Source of the DNA: a virus | Virus record (IMG/VR): IMGVR_UViG_3300032087_000106 | Span: 1-40,641 of that record | Reading direction: 5' to 3' (one strand) | DNA length: 40,641 nt | Shown here: in pieces, positions 1-5,600 of the stretch | How the letters are laid out: the number at the start of each line of letters is the position of its first letter | Position numbering within the stretch: the stretch's first letter is position 1 | Translations under genes and position numbers: made by a program | The notes under the pieces: generated by a model | The model's input: only the letters and a program-made list of their open reading frames with translations | The model's database searches: none | What the model was told of the DNA's origin: nothing

Positions 1-66
1 GCAGAAAGTCCTATGGACAACCTATTAAAAGACCTACCCTTTGAGGTGGCAGAAAGTATACAATGA
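1..66 (+). CDS. Terminase small subunit, C-terminal fragment (duplicate of contig end)
   Basis: The frame is open from base 1 and encodes the last 21 residues of the small terminase before a TGA at 64-66. It is the same DNA as the end of the complete gene at 40408-40623, so it is not a second gene. The stop overlaps the ATG of the next gene (ATGA arrangement at 63-66), which suggests translational coupling. Confidence 0.9.
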   Translation, partial: AESPMDNLLKDLPFEVAESIQ

Positions 67-84
67 GAGGACATAACGCCAGTT
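1..84. repeat. Left copy of 84-bp terminal direct repeat (contig overlap)
   Basis: Bases 1-84 are identical to 40558-40641. The repeat covers the last 21 codons and stop of terS and the start of the next gene, so it cuts through coding sequence. T7-type packaging repeats lie outside terL and terS. The simplest reading is assembly overlap of a circularised or circularly permuted map, so the genome is complete at about 40,557 bp. A true packaged terminal repeat here is possible but less likely. Confidence 0.9.
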
Positions 85-374
85 TAACAGCAAAAGTAGT
101 AAATTTACCTGCTGACCAATCGTGGGTAAAGGTACTAGATGATAACGTCACTCGTATGTACTTGTGTATACAAAATGACCACGATGCACACTCCATTACT
201 GTGGGGTTTAGTGACAACGATACACCACCCACAACAGGTCTTAAATTAAAAGGTTCTCAACAAACAGGTGATTTAGGTGCTACATTTGAATTTAGTGTAG
301 CACCCCTTAATGCTGTGTGGGCCAAAGTAAATAATAATACTATACACGAAATTGAAGTGATATATGATGACTAA
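63..374 (+). CDS. Small conserved phage protein between terS and terL
   Basis: 103 aa; not identified by function. The start overlaps the terS stop. The sequence is rich in beta-forming residues and has a W-V-K-V-L-D-D-N segment followed by Y-L-C-I-Q-N-D, with no signal peptide or membrane segment. It resembles in size and style the small all-beta virion-associated proteins of marine podoviruses, such as the 111-aa protein at 34242-34577. It sits in the late packaging block and is likely expressed late. A minor virion protein is a guess from position and composition. Confidence 0.7.
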   Translation: MRGHNASLTAKVVNLPADQSWVKVLDDNVTRMYLCIQNDHDAHSITVGFSDNDTPPTTGLKLKGSQQTGDLGATFEFSVAPLNAVWAKVNNNTIHEIEVIYDD

Positions 375-474
375 ACACGTTTGCAAGCACTGTAAGAATG
401 TGCAGTACATACCTAAACTATTTGAGGGTATTAAGCTACTCTGCTATGTATGTACAAACCAAATAGGCCGTTAA
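364..474 (+). CDS. Tiny zinc-ribbon-like protein (36 aa)
   Basis: 36 aa, starting within the end of the preceding gene (11-nt overlap) at one of two adjacent ATGs (364 or 367). Four cysteines form C-X2-C (residues 7 and 10) and C-X2-C (27 and 30) with 16 residues between, a classic zinc-ribbon layout. The rest is basic and hydrophobic. It lies directly before terL in the packaging block, so a nucleic-acid-binding or packaging-accessory role is possible. The cysteine spacing is the main evidence that it is real. Confidence 0.6.
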   Translation: MMTKHVCKHCKNVQYIPKLFEGIKLLCYVCTNQIGR

Positions 475-529
475 TCGCTCATAGAAGCTCACTGACAGGC
501 CTTAGAGCCTTGAGAGGTATATACCCACC

Positions 530-2215
530 ATGAAGCAGCAACAAGCCGTCCCTGAGGCTCTGAGAGACTTTAGGAACTTTACATACCTAGTATGGCAGCA
601 TCTTGGACTACCAGAGCCTACACCAGTACAGTACGACATTGCGAACTACCTGCAACATAGTCCCAAGCGTTGTATTATCGAAGCCTTTCGTGGTGTAGGT
701 AAGTCTTATATCACTGCTGCCTACGTGGTTCACCAGCTACTGCTAGACCCACAGCTAAAGTTTATGGTTGTGTCAGCGTCTAAGGCACGTGCTGATGACT
801 TCTCCACGTTTACACAGCGTATTATTATGGAACTGCCCATATGCCAGCATCTAGTGGCTAAAGAAGGGCAGAGATGGTCTAAGATAGCGTTTGATGTCGC
901 ACCAGCTAAAGCATCTGGTAGCCCCTCTGTAAAGAGTGTGGGTGTTACTGGACAGCTTACAGGTAGTCGTGCTGACATCATCATTGCTGATGACGTAGAA
1001 GTACCCAACAACTCTATGACACACATGATGCGTGAGAAGTTGTCAGAGACTGTTAAGGAATTTGACGCTGTTCTCAAGCCTGAGGGTAAGATTATCTATC
1101 TAGGTACGCCTCAAAACGAGATGAGCTTGTATAACGTACTTCTTAGCCGTGGATACCACATGAGGGTATGGCCTGCACGGTATCCTACCCTAGAACGAGC
1201 AGAGAAGGCCTATGGCGGCAGGTTAGCACCTTTCCTGTATGAAACCCTACAGGAGAAGCTAGAGGCCGTGTACGGGCTTCCTACGGACGATAAACGATTT
1301 GACGACACAGATTTGTTAGAAAGAGAACTAAGTTATGGTAGAAGCGGTTTTGCTTTGCAATTTATGCTGGATACTAGCCTCAGTGATGCAAACAAATATC
1401 CGCTTAAACTAAGTGACTTGATTGTATACTCATGTGATAAAGATTCTGCACCTGAAAAGATGGTGTATGGTATCATGAAGCCCATGTCAGACATTCCTAA
1501 TGTGGGTTTAAGTGGCGATAAGTTCTATGCGCCAGAAGATACAGTAGGCAGGGCTGCATATACAGGCTCAGTGATGGCTATTGACCCATCAGGTAGAGGT
1601 AGTGACGAGACTGCTTACTCGATTGTGAAGATGTTAAATGGTTTCTTGTATGTTGTGGACTGTGGTGGTGTTGAGGGTGGTTACTCCGATACAACGCTAC
1701 AGCATCTGACAGACTTGGCTAAGATACATCAAGTAAACACTGTGCTGATTGAGAGTAACTTTGGTGACGGGATGTTCACTGAGCTACTCAAGCCTTACAT
1801 GTTGAAGACTTATCCAGTAACTCTGGAAGAGGTAAGGCACAATACACAGAAGGAACATCGTATTATTGACACGTTAGAGCCTGTTATGAACCAGCATAGG
1901 TTAGTTATAGACCCTAAGGTAGTACAAAAGGACTATGACAGTGTACAGAACATGCCCCCTGAAAAGGGTATTAAGTACATGCTTACCTATCAGATGACTA
2001 GGATTACTAAACAACGTGGAGCATTAGCACATGACGATAGACTTGACGTTCTTGCTATGGCAGTGCAGTACTGGACAGAGCAGATGGCTGCTGATGCAGA
2101 TACAGAAATACGAACAAGAAAAGAAGAACTACTTGATAATGAACTAGAAAAGTTCATGGGACACCTTAACATGGGACAGAAAGATAGTCGTCAGGATGGG
2201 TGGATTCAAATCTAA
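530..2215 (+). CDS. terL: Terminase large subunit (T7 gp19-like)
   Basis: 561 aa against 586 in T7. This is the ATP-driven packaging motor and headful nuclease. The ATPase domain shows Walker A F-R-G-V-G-K-S at about residues 53-59 and Walker B I-I-I-A-D-D-V-E at about 150-157. The S-P-S-V-K-S-V-G-x-T-G-Q-L-T-G-S-R-A-D block, shared almost word for word with T7 gp19, lies between them. The nuclease domain has I-D-P-S-G-R-G-x-D-E at about 351-360 and A-H-D-D-R-L-D near the C-terminus. It acts with the small subunit at the portal vertex. The stop codon is part of a putative phage promoter motif (2212-2228) and a strong terminator follows at once. Confidence 0.98.
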   Translation: MKQQQAVPEALRDFRNFTYLVWQHLGLPEPTPVQYDIANYLQHSPKRCIIEAFRGVGKSYITAAYVVHQLLLDPQLKFMVVSASKARADDFSTFTQRIIMELPICQHLVAKEGQRWSKIAFDVAPAKASGSPSVKSVGVTGQLTGSRADIIIADDVEVPNNSMTHMMREKLSETVKEFDAVLKPEGKIIYLGTPQNEMSLYNVLLSRGYHMRVWPARYPTLERAEKAYGGRLAPFLYETLQEKLEAVYGLPTDDKRFDDTDLLERELSYGRSGFALQFMLDTSLSDANKYPLKLSDLIVYSCDKDSAPEKMVYGIMKPMSDIPNVGLSGDKFYAPEDTVGRAAYTGSVMAIDPSGRGSDETAYSIVKMLNGFLYVVDCGGVEGGYSDTTLQHLTDLAKIHQVNTVLIESNFGDGMFTELLKPYMLKTYPVTLEEVRHNTQKEHRIIDTLEPVMNQHRLVIDPKVVQKDYDSVQNMPPEKGIKYMLTYQMTRITKQRGALAHDDRLDVLAMAVQYWTEQMAADADTEIRTRKEELLDNELEKFMGHLNMGQKDSRQDGWIQI

Positions 2216-2228
2216 AGTTACAACCTAG
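2212..2228 (+). promoter_or_regulatory. Putative phage RNA polymerase promoter, copy 1 (after terL)
   Basis: CTAAAGTTACAACCTAG, overlapping the terL stop codon. The same core occurs at 9784, 18315 and 33061, always at a gene junction. By position this matches T7 phi-OR, after gene 19. It lies a few bases before the hairpin terminator at 2232, so transcription starting here would give a short hairpin RNA unless polymerase reads through. Promoter function is inferred from recurrence and placement. Confidence 0.6.
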
Positions 2229-2231
2229 ACA

Positions 2232-2271
2232 AGACCCCCTTTAACTATAGCTTTAAGTAGGGGGTCTTTTT
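2232..2271 (+). terminator. Strong intrinsic terminator after terL
   Basis: A perfect 9-bp inverted repeat, AGACCCCCT (2232-2240) and AGGGGGTCT (2259-2267), is followed by a T-run (2267-2271). The loop can extend pairing through TTAA/TTAA. It ends the late packaging operon. The 5' arm plus part of the loop (2231-2249) is perfectly complementary to the leader of the RNA polymerase gene (7315-7333); see findings. Confidence 0.9.
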
Positions 2272-2305
2272 ACTTATGCTTCGGCTCAAAGATTAAGGCA
2301 AGATT

Positions 2306-2494
2306 ATGGAAGTTATCTGGACTTTACTGCTTACTGTGTGTTCTGATGTCAGTTGTTTGACACAGGATGTACAATGGTTTGATACACAAGCAGCCTGTAT
2401 TGAGATGAAGATAGTACATGAAGAGTATCCACCTGATGGTCACTGGAAGTCAATAGACTTTGTATGTACGATTAAGGATGCTGTACAAACTTGA
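2306..2494 (+). CDS. Small Cys-containing protein with hydrophobic N-terminus
   Basis: 62 aa, preceded by AAGG 10 nt upstream. The N-terminal 12 residues are hydrophobic and end near C-S, like a short signal peptide. The body carries D-T-Q-A-A-C and a late F-V-C. This pattern of a hydrophobic start, a T-Q-A-x-C motif and a C-terminal hydrophobic-x-C is shared with the proteins at 5917-6096 and 39448-39651, suggesting a small family. An envelope location is plausible but function is unknown. It lies between the terL terminator and the control region, with no clear + strand promoter of its own. Confidence 0.6.
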   Translation: MEVIWTLLLTVCSDVSCLTQDVQWFDTQAACIEMKIVHEEYPPDGHWKSIDFVCTIKDAVQT

Positions 2495-2495
2495 C

Positions 2496-2511
2496 TGTCA
2501 GAAAAATGACA
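2496..2511. promoter_or_regulatory. Dyad operator-like site 1 (TGTCA-N6-TGACA)
   Basis: TGTCAGAAAAATGACA, a 16-bp dyad with 5-bp arms and a 6-bp spacer. It overlaps the -35 element (ATGACA, 2506-2511) of the rightward sigma70-like promoter. Three more dyads of the same geometry follow within 170 bp. Confidence 0.55.
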
Positions 2512-2535
2512 GAAAAATCTGAGGGGGTATATAAT
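2506..2535 (+). promoter_or_regulatory. Sigma70-like promoter, rightward
   Basis: ATGACA (2506-2511, 5 of 6 match), an 18-nt spacer, then TATAAT (2530-2535). A hairpin-forming inverted repeat GGGGGTAT (2523-2530) / ATACCCCC (2551-2558) overlaps the -10. It points toward the early genes and is a candidate early promoter for host RNA polymerase. Confidence 0.55.
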
Positions 2536-2570
2536 ATTAGTAGATGCGCGATACCCCCGCATACCTTATA

Positions 2571-2599
2571 ATTATAACACGTCAAACAATGCTTGTCAA
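2571..2599 (-). promoter_or_regulatory. Consensus sigma70 promoter, leftward
   Basis: Read on the minus strand: perfect TTGACA (2599-2594), a 17-nt spacer and perfect TATAAT (2576-2571). It faces the rightward promoter at 2506-2535 and would transcribe antisense to the small gene at 2306 and the end of terL. No minus-strand gene is evident, so any product would be an antisense or non-coding RNA. Confidence 0.55.
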
Positions 2600-2615
2600 T
2601 GTCAAACATTTGACA
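2600..2615. promoter_or_regulatory. Dyad operator-like site 2
   Basis: TGTCAAACATTTGACA, the most symmetric copy, with 7-bp arms TGTCAAA/TTTGACA around CA. It directly abuts the -35 of the leftward promoter. The arms also read as TTGACA -35 boxes in both directions, so it may be paired promoter elements rather than a repressor site. Confidence 0.55.
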
Positions 2616-2619
2616 ACAG

Positions 2620-2635
2620 TGTCATTAATTTGACG
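2620..2635. promoter_or_regulatory. Dyad operator-like site 3
   Basis: TGTCATTAATTTGACG, with the same 16-bp geometry and one mismatch in the last base. It starts 20 bp after site 2, about two helical turns. Confidence 0.45.
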
Positions 2636-2663
2636 CAAAACATGTTTAACATTGCTTGACATG

Positions 2664-2679
2664 TGTCAGAATTTTGACA
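2664..2679. promoter_or_regulatory. Dyad operator-like site 4
   Basis: TGTCAGAATTTTGACA, 44 bp after site 3, preceded by the overlapping palindrome-like TGACATGTGTCA (2657-2668). Its right arm is a TTGACA box (2674-2679), with only a weak -10-like TATCTG at 2696. Confidence 0.5.
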
Positions 2680-3154
2680 TGTCTCTGTCTCTCTCTATCT
2701 GTTCTTGTTATGTTCTCAAACATGTCAAACAAACTAGAACATAACCAGAACATGCCTATATATATTTATAAGGTATAAAAACTTTTTTCAAAAATTGTGC
2801 ATTTTTTTGTTGTGTTTATTTTCTACCTATGCCATTATCTATTTATCGGATGAAGACAAACCGAATCACTAGCGACAAACTACTTGGTAGATGATACAAG
2901 GTGACAAGGTGCAAAGGTGGCTAGCCAGCATAGTCCGATAATAGAATAAAAAAGACTTGACTAACGAATACGAATAGAACTAGACTAAAGAGACTAAAGG
3001 TTACGAAGCACCTAAAGCTTGCCAGCCGATGGGCTGATAATAAACAGAACCTGCTTAGTGGCATATTCCACAACATGGCAGATAGGAACCGCACTAGGGA
3101 TAGTGTCAAAAGAGTTAAGGGAGCCTAAAATATACCTGCCTATCCTCAGGGCGA

Positions 3155-3269
3155 TGTAGTAGGGCTACACACTCAAAGAGTGACTACGGGATAAACAGCG
3201 ATACACTGGGTATCTGCTAGGCGGAGAGGGCCAAGCTAGGGGTAGAGGGCTGACAACTCAAAGCCTCTA
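3155..3269 (+). ncRNA. Possible structured RNA in early leader
   Basis: Two hairpins abut: TGTAG-TAGGG-CTACA (3155-3169) and CACTC-AAA-GAGTG (3170-3182). A third, bulged hairpin pairs TAGAGGGCT (3243-3251) with AGCCTCTA (3262-3269). It lies just before the 25-bp inverted repeat. It is not a tRNA: no acceptor/T-arm pattern is seen. It could be a leader structure, an RNase III substrate or a small RNA. Known families cannot be assigned by eye. Confidence 0.3.
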
Positions 3270-3291
3270 GCTATTACAAGGTGCAATAGTG
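3267..3291 (+). repeat. Left arm of 25-bp inverted repeat around the 50-aa gene
   Basis: This arm pairs with 3509-3533. The outer 20 bases are complementary with a single G-U position, and the inner five add two more G-U pairs, giving a continuous 25-bp RNA helix. The arm contains ACAAGGTGCAA (3276-3286), identical to 2904-2914. Confidence 0.85.
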
Positions 3292-3323
3292 CGCCTATAT
3301 TGCAAGCAATAGGAGTAGATGCA

Positions 3324-3476
3324 ATGCAAAAATCAATCACAATCGTATCACGCAAGCAAATACAATTCCGCCGCAAGACTGCCAAGTATGGCAAGCCAGT
3401 GGGTACATTTTCCAGTAACCAAGGCTATCTTGCAGTTAAAGCACGTGATGCTTTTGGCAGATTCGCCAAGGCTTGA
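3324..3476 (+). CDS. Small basic protein (50 aa), first early gene
   Basis: 50 aa with a good ribosome site, AGGAG (3311-3315), 8 nt before the ATG. It is strongly basic (many K and R, Q-F-R-R-K-T-A-K-Y-G-K) and ends in A-F-G-R-F-A-K-A. There are no membrane segments or cysteines. Function is not recognised; small basic first genes in T7-like phages often bind host proteins or DNA, which here is only analogy. It is enclosed by a 25-bp inverted repeat, so its mRNA segment would form a large loop on a long stem. Another hairpin (TATTG-CAAG-CAATA, near 3298-3311) overlaps the start of its ribosome site. Confidence 0.7.
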   Translation: MQKSITIVSRKQIQFRRKTAKYGKPVGTFSSNQGYLAVKARDAFGRFAKA

Positions 3477-3508
3477 CATATAGGGGACAACAGTGTATTT
3501 CTCCCTGA

Positions 3509-3533
3509 CATTGTTGTACCTTGTAATAGCTAG
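3509..3533 (+). repeat. Right arm of 25-bp inverted repeat, overlapping the next ribosome site
   Basis: Complementary to 3267-3291. Its end runs into TAGGAG (3531-3536), the Shine-Dalgarno of the gene at 3545. The helix would therefore partly mask that site in an RNA carrying both arms. Confidence 0.85.
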
Positions 3534-3544
3534 GAGTGAAACCA

Positions 3545-4129
3545 ATGACAGTAGCAAATATCTTGGCAATATATAAACTTGCCAACCCAGATGAAGTGAA
3601 GCATGGCATGACATGGTATCATGTAGCCAAGTGCGAGTGCCAAAAGATAGCAGACAAGCACGATATATCATTGCACATAGCAGTGGGTGTTGTGGCGGCA
3701 CTATCACCTAACAACAAGTGGGATAGAAACGTGACCAATGCTGATGACTTGATAGGTGCGTTTATGCGTGGAGACCATATCGAATCGGTAAAGGTGAGTA
3801 CATACCATACAATGAGAGCCAAGGCGTGGAGCATACTTGAAGCTATGCCTGACTATGGTGAGACCAAGGCTATACTCAATGGGCAAAAGATAGTATGCTT
3901 CTATGAGAATATCATGGGCGAGGACACTTGCACCATTGATGGGCATGCCAGAAACATTGCGTATGGTGAGCGAGTAGGCTTGACAGATGATAAGACTAAC
4001 ATTGGCAAAAAAGAATATGCCATGTTGCAAGATTTATATAGACATGCGGCTAAACAGTGTGGTATCAAAGCATATGAGATGCAAGCTATCACATGGGTAG
4101 CATGGCGTAGGATTCACAACATAGGATAG
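3545..4129 (+). CDS. Conserved phage protein, possible helix-hairpin-helix glycosylase-like fold
   Basis: 194 aa from ATG 3545, chosen because AGGAG lies 8 nt upstream; an in-frame GTG at 3536 is inside that ribosome site. It is mostly helical. Notable segments are V-A-A-L-S-P-N-N-K-W-D-R-N, then C-T-I-D-G-H-A-R-N-I-A, then a C-terminal A-I-T-W-V-A-W-R-R. The A-L-S-P...W..N and I-D-G-H motifs recall phage proteins of unknown function, and loosely recall HhH-GPD DNA glycosylases, where a V-D-x-H motif follows the hairpin. I do not see a convincing catalytic Asp/Lys pair, so the enzyme idea is tentative. It is the first full-size early gene, and its translation may be controlled by the inverted repeat. 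Confidence 0.8.
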   Translation: MTVANILAIYKLANPDEVKHGMTWYHVAKCECQKIADKHDISLHIAVGVVAALSPNNKWDRNVTNADDLIGAFMRGDHIESVKVSTYHTMRAKAWSILEAMPDYGETKAILNGQKIVCFYENIMGEDTCTIDGHARNIAYGERVGLTDDKTNIGKKEYAMLQDLYRHAAKQCGIKAYEMQAITWVAWRRIHNIG

Positions 4130-4137
4130 GGGTAAGA

Positions 4138-4248
4138 ATGTTTATCATTGACTTAGCATTGATAATCGTGGTATTGCTTATTGGCATAGCACTAGGACTA
4201 GCAGGGTTGGCATATGCCGACATGATTAACCAAGCATTTAAGGATTAG
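4138..4248 (+). CDS. Tiny single-span membrane protein (36 aa)
   Basis: 36 aa, with GGGTAAGA just upstream. Residues 2-26 form one hydrophobic helix rich in I, L, V and G, followed by a short polar tail. No function recognised. It is early-expressed by position; small membrane peptides are common in phage early regions. Confidence 0.55.
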   Translation: MFIIDLALIIVVLLIGIALGLAGLAYADMINQAFKD

Positions 4249-4251
4249 GAT

Positions 4252-4581
4252 ATGACACTAGTAATCAACAACAAAGACTATGATGCACCAACAGAACACC
4301 TTGTTGAATCGTTAGGCATACTGCCTCATTGGGTGACTGAGGCTGTGTTGTTTCAGGAAGACGACATAAAAGAATATTTAGAGGGGCGTTATGGCTACCC
4401 AATGCACAAGTTTAATGGTACTGTGGCAGAGGATGGCACATATAGCAGTGAGTATGAGGAAGACCCTGACATGCCATATGTAGGCAAGATGCAGACGCAC
4501 AAGGGGACAGTATACTTTTATCGGTATGGTATGGTAGCAATACCACACAATGACACTCACTTTGTAACAAGGATGGACTAG
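4252..4581 (+). CDS. Hypothetical acidic early protein
   Basis: 109 aa, starting 3 nt after the previous stop with AAGGATTAGG upstream. It is acidic and Tyr-rich, with E-E-D-P-D-M-P-Y-V-G-K followed by beta-type alternation (T-V-Y-F-Y-R-Y-G-M-V-A-I). Family not recognised. It belongs to a tightly packed run of early genes. Confidence 0.75.
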   Translation: MTLVINNKDYDAPTEHLVESLGILPHWVTEAVLFQEDDIKEYLEGRYGYPMHKFNGTVAEDGTYSSEYEEDPDMPYVGKMQTHKGTVYFYRYGMVAIPHNDTHFVTRMD

Positions 4582-4582
4582 A

Positions 4583-4810
4583 ATGTATAAGCTACAGCTA
4601 CTGCAAGGCAGGAAGAAACCACTAGTACTGGACAAACTCAAGTCAGCAGAGGATGCTATCAACAATGGTGCCGCATACTTAGGGCTGACACACAAGGACT
4701 ATGACTTTGGACAGTCGGTAAAATACCTATTGACAAAGGGTGAGTTACAGTTCACTGTAGGCAGAGCAGGACAAAAGCCTGAGACAATACTAATAGAGGT
4801 GATGTTATGA
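4583..4810 (+). CDS. Hypothetical early protein
   Basis: 75 aa, starting one base after the previous gene, with AAGGATGG upstream. It has a basic N-terminus (L-L-Q-G-R-K-K-P) and no motifs I recognise. Its end overlaps the start of the PP-loop gene by 4 nt (ATGA), so the two are probably translationally coupled. Confidence 0.7.
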   Translation: MYKLQLLQGRKKPLVLDKLKSAEDAINNGAAYLGLTHKDYDFGQSVKYLLTKGELQFTVGRAGQKPETILIEVML

Positions 4811-5589
4811 TTATAGCGTGGTGGTCAGCAGGTGTGACTAGTGCAGTAGCTACTAAGCTTGCGATAGATGAGTATGGTATTGACAATGTGTTGCCTGTAT
4901 ACTTTCACATTGACACAGCACATGAAGATAACGCACGGTTCAAGGCAGAGTGTGAGCAGTGGTATGGCAGAGAGATTGTTACACACAAGGCAGATAAGTA
5001 TAACAATCAGTTCGATGTGATACGCAAAGACAAGTACATCAACGGTGCAGGTGGTGCAAGGTGTACGCTTGTACTCAAGAAGCGAGTGCGTATGAAACTG
5101 GAAAAAGAATTAGATTACACAGGGCAGGTGTTTGGTTTTGAATACAGCAAAAAAGAAATCAACAGGGCTATCAGGTTTAGTGAGCAGTACCCAACCGCAC
5201 TGCCTCTGTTCCCATTGATTGAACACAAGATGACCAAGCCTGAGTGCTTGTACTATCTAGAGAAGCAGGGTATCAAGCGGCCTAAGATGTACGAGTTGGG
5301 GTATGGCAACAACAACTGTATCGGATGTGTCAAGGGTGGCATGGGGTATTGGAATAAGATACGCAAAGACTTTCCTGATGTGTATGCAGAGATGGCAAAG
5401 GCAGAGCGTGAACTAGGTAGGTCATGCCTCAAGTCTACATTCCTAGATGAACTAGACCCACAAGCAGGGCGAGAGCAGAAGATAATCATGCCTGACTGTG
5501 GTAACTTCTGTGACATAGAGTTTGCAGACGTCATGCACAAAAATGTGGAGAAAATTTACGAAGAACCCAAGCAACTTAGACTGATATAG
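4807..5589 (+). CDS. PP-loop ATP pyrophosphatase / PAPS reductase-like protein
   Basis: 260 aa. The N-terminal W-W-S-A-G-V-T-S-A-V-A (residues 5-15) is a PP-loop in the position of the S-G-G-x-x-S motif of PAPS reductase, DndC and tRNA-thiolation enzymes. These bind ATP and form an adenylate or act on sulfur donors. N-G-A-G-G-A-R-C-T (about 79-87) matches the second conserved block of phage members. Cysteines at 171/174 (C-I-G-C-V-K-G), 207, 231 and 235 could hold zinc or an Fe-S cluster. No C-terminal E-C-G-L-H of true PAPS reductase is seen, so sulfate assimilation is less likely than nucleobase or tRNA chemistry. No partner modification genes are adjacent. Confidence 0.8.
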   Translation: MIIAWWSAGVTSAVATKLAIDEYGIDNVLPVYFHIDTAHEDNARFKAECEQWYGREIVTHKADKYNNQFDVIRKDKYINGAGGARCTLVLKKRVRMKLEKELDYTGQVFGFEYSKKEINRAIRFSEQYPTALPLFPLIEHKMTKPECLYYLEKQGIKRPKMYELGYGNNNCIGCVKGGMGYWNKIRKDFPDVYAEMAKAERELGRSCLKSTFLDELDPQAGREQKIIMPDCGNFCDIEFADVMHKNVEKIYEEPKQLRLI

Positions 5590-5600
5590 GAGACAGTCGC

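Larger units (their letters stand above)
2495..3266. other. Gene-free control region: AT-rich promoter block and structured stretch
   Basis: About 770 bases without a supportable gene. Positions 2495-2680 hold the promoters and dyads listed separately; 2680-2700 is a CT-rich tract; 2755-2820 is very AT-rich with T-runs. From 2896 come a tandem ACAAGGTG pair (2896-2911), a 10-bp palindrome TGGCTAGCCA (2918-2927), and two GCCAGC...GATAATA repeats (2924-2943, 3021-3042). Adjacent hairpins then follow (3155-3169, 3170-3182, 3243-3269). Only very short ATG ORFs without ribosome sites are present. By T7 analogy, genome termini, early promoters and perhaps an origin should fall here. Confidence 0.6.

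Noticed and set aside
2991-3009. Fifth copy of the phage promoter motif (CTAAAGGTTAC...)
   Set aside because: It has an inserted G and loses the ACAAC and TAG parts, so it was not counted.
2921-3109. 62-aa hydrophobic open frame on the minus strand in the control region
   Set aside because: It looks membrane-like only because of F/L/S codons opposite an A/G-rich strand; no ribosome site, and no other minus-strand gene exists in the genome.
2820-3320. tRNA genes in the structured region
   Set aside because: Hairpins are present but no cloverleaf with a T-arm GTTCGA-type sequence or 7-bp acceptor stem could be found.
3473-3501. Sigma70 promoter with TTGACA at 3473
   Set aside because: The -35 is perfect but the only -10 candidate at proper spacing (TATTTC) is poor, and the box overlaps the end of the 50-aa gene.
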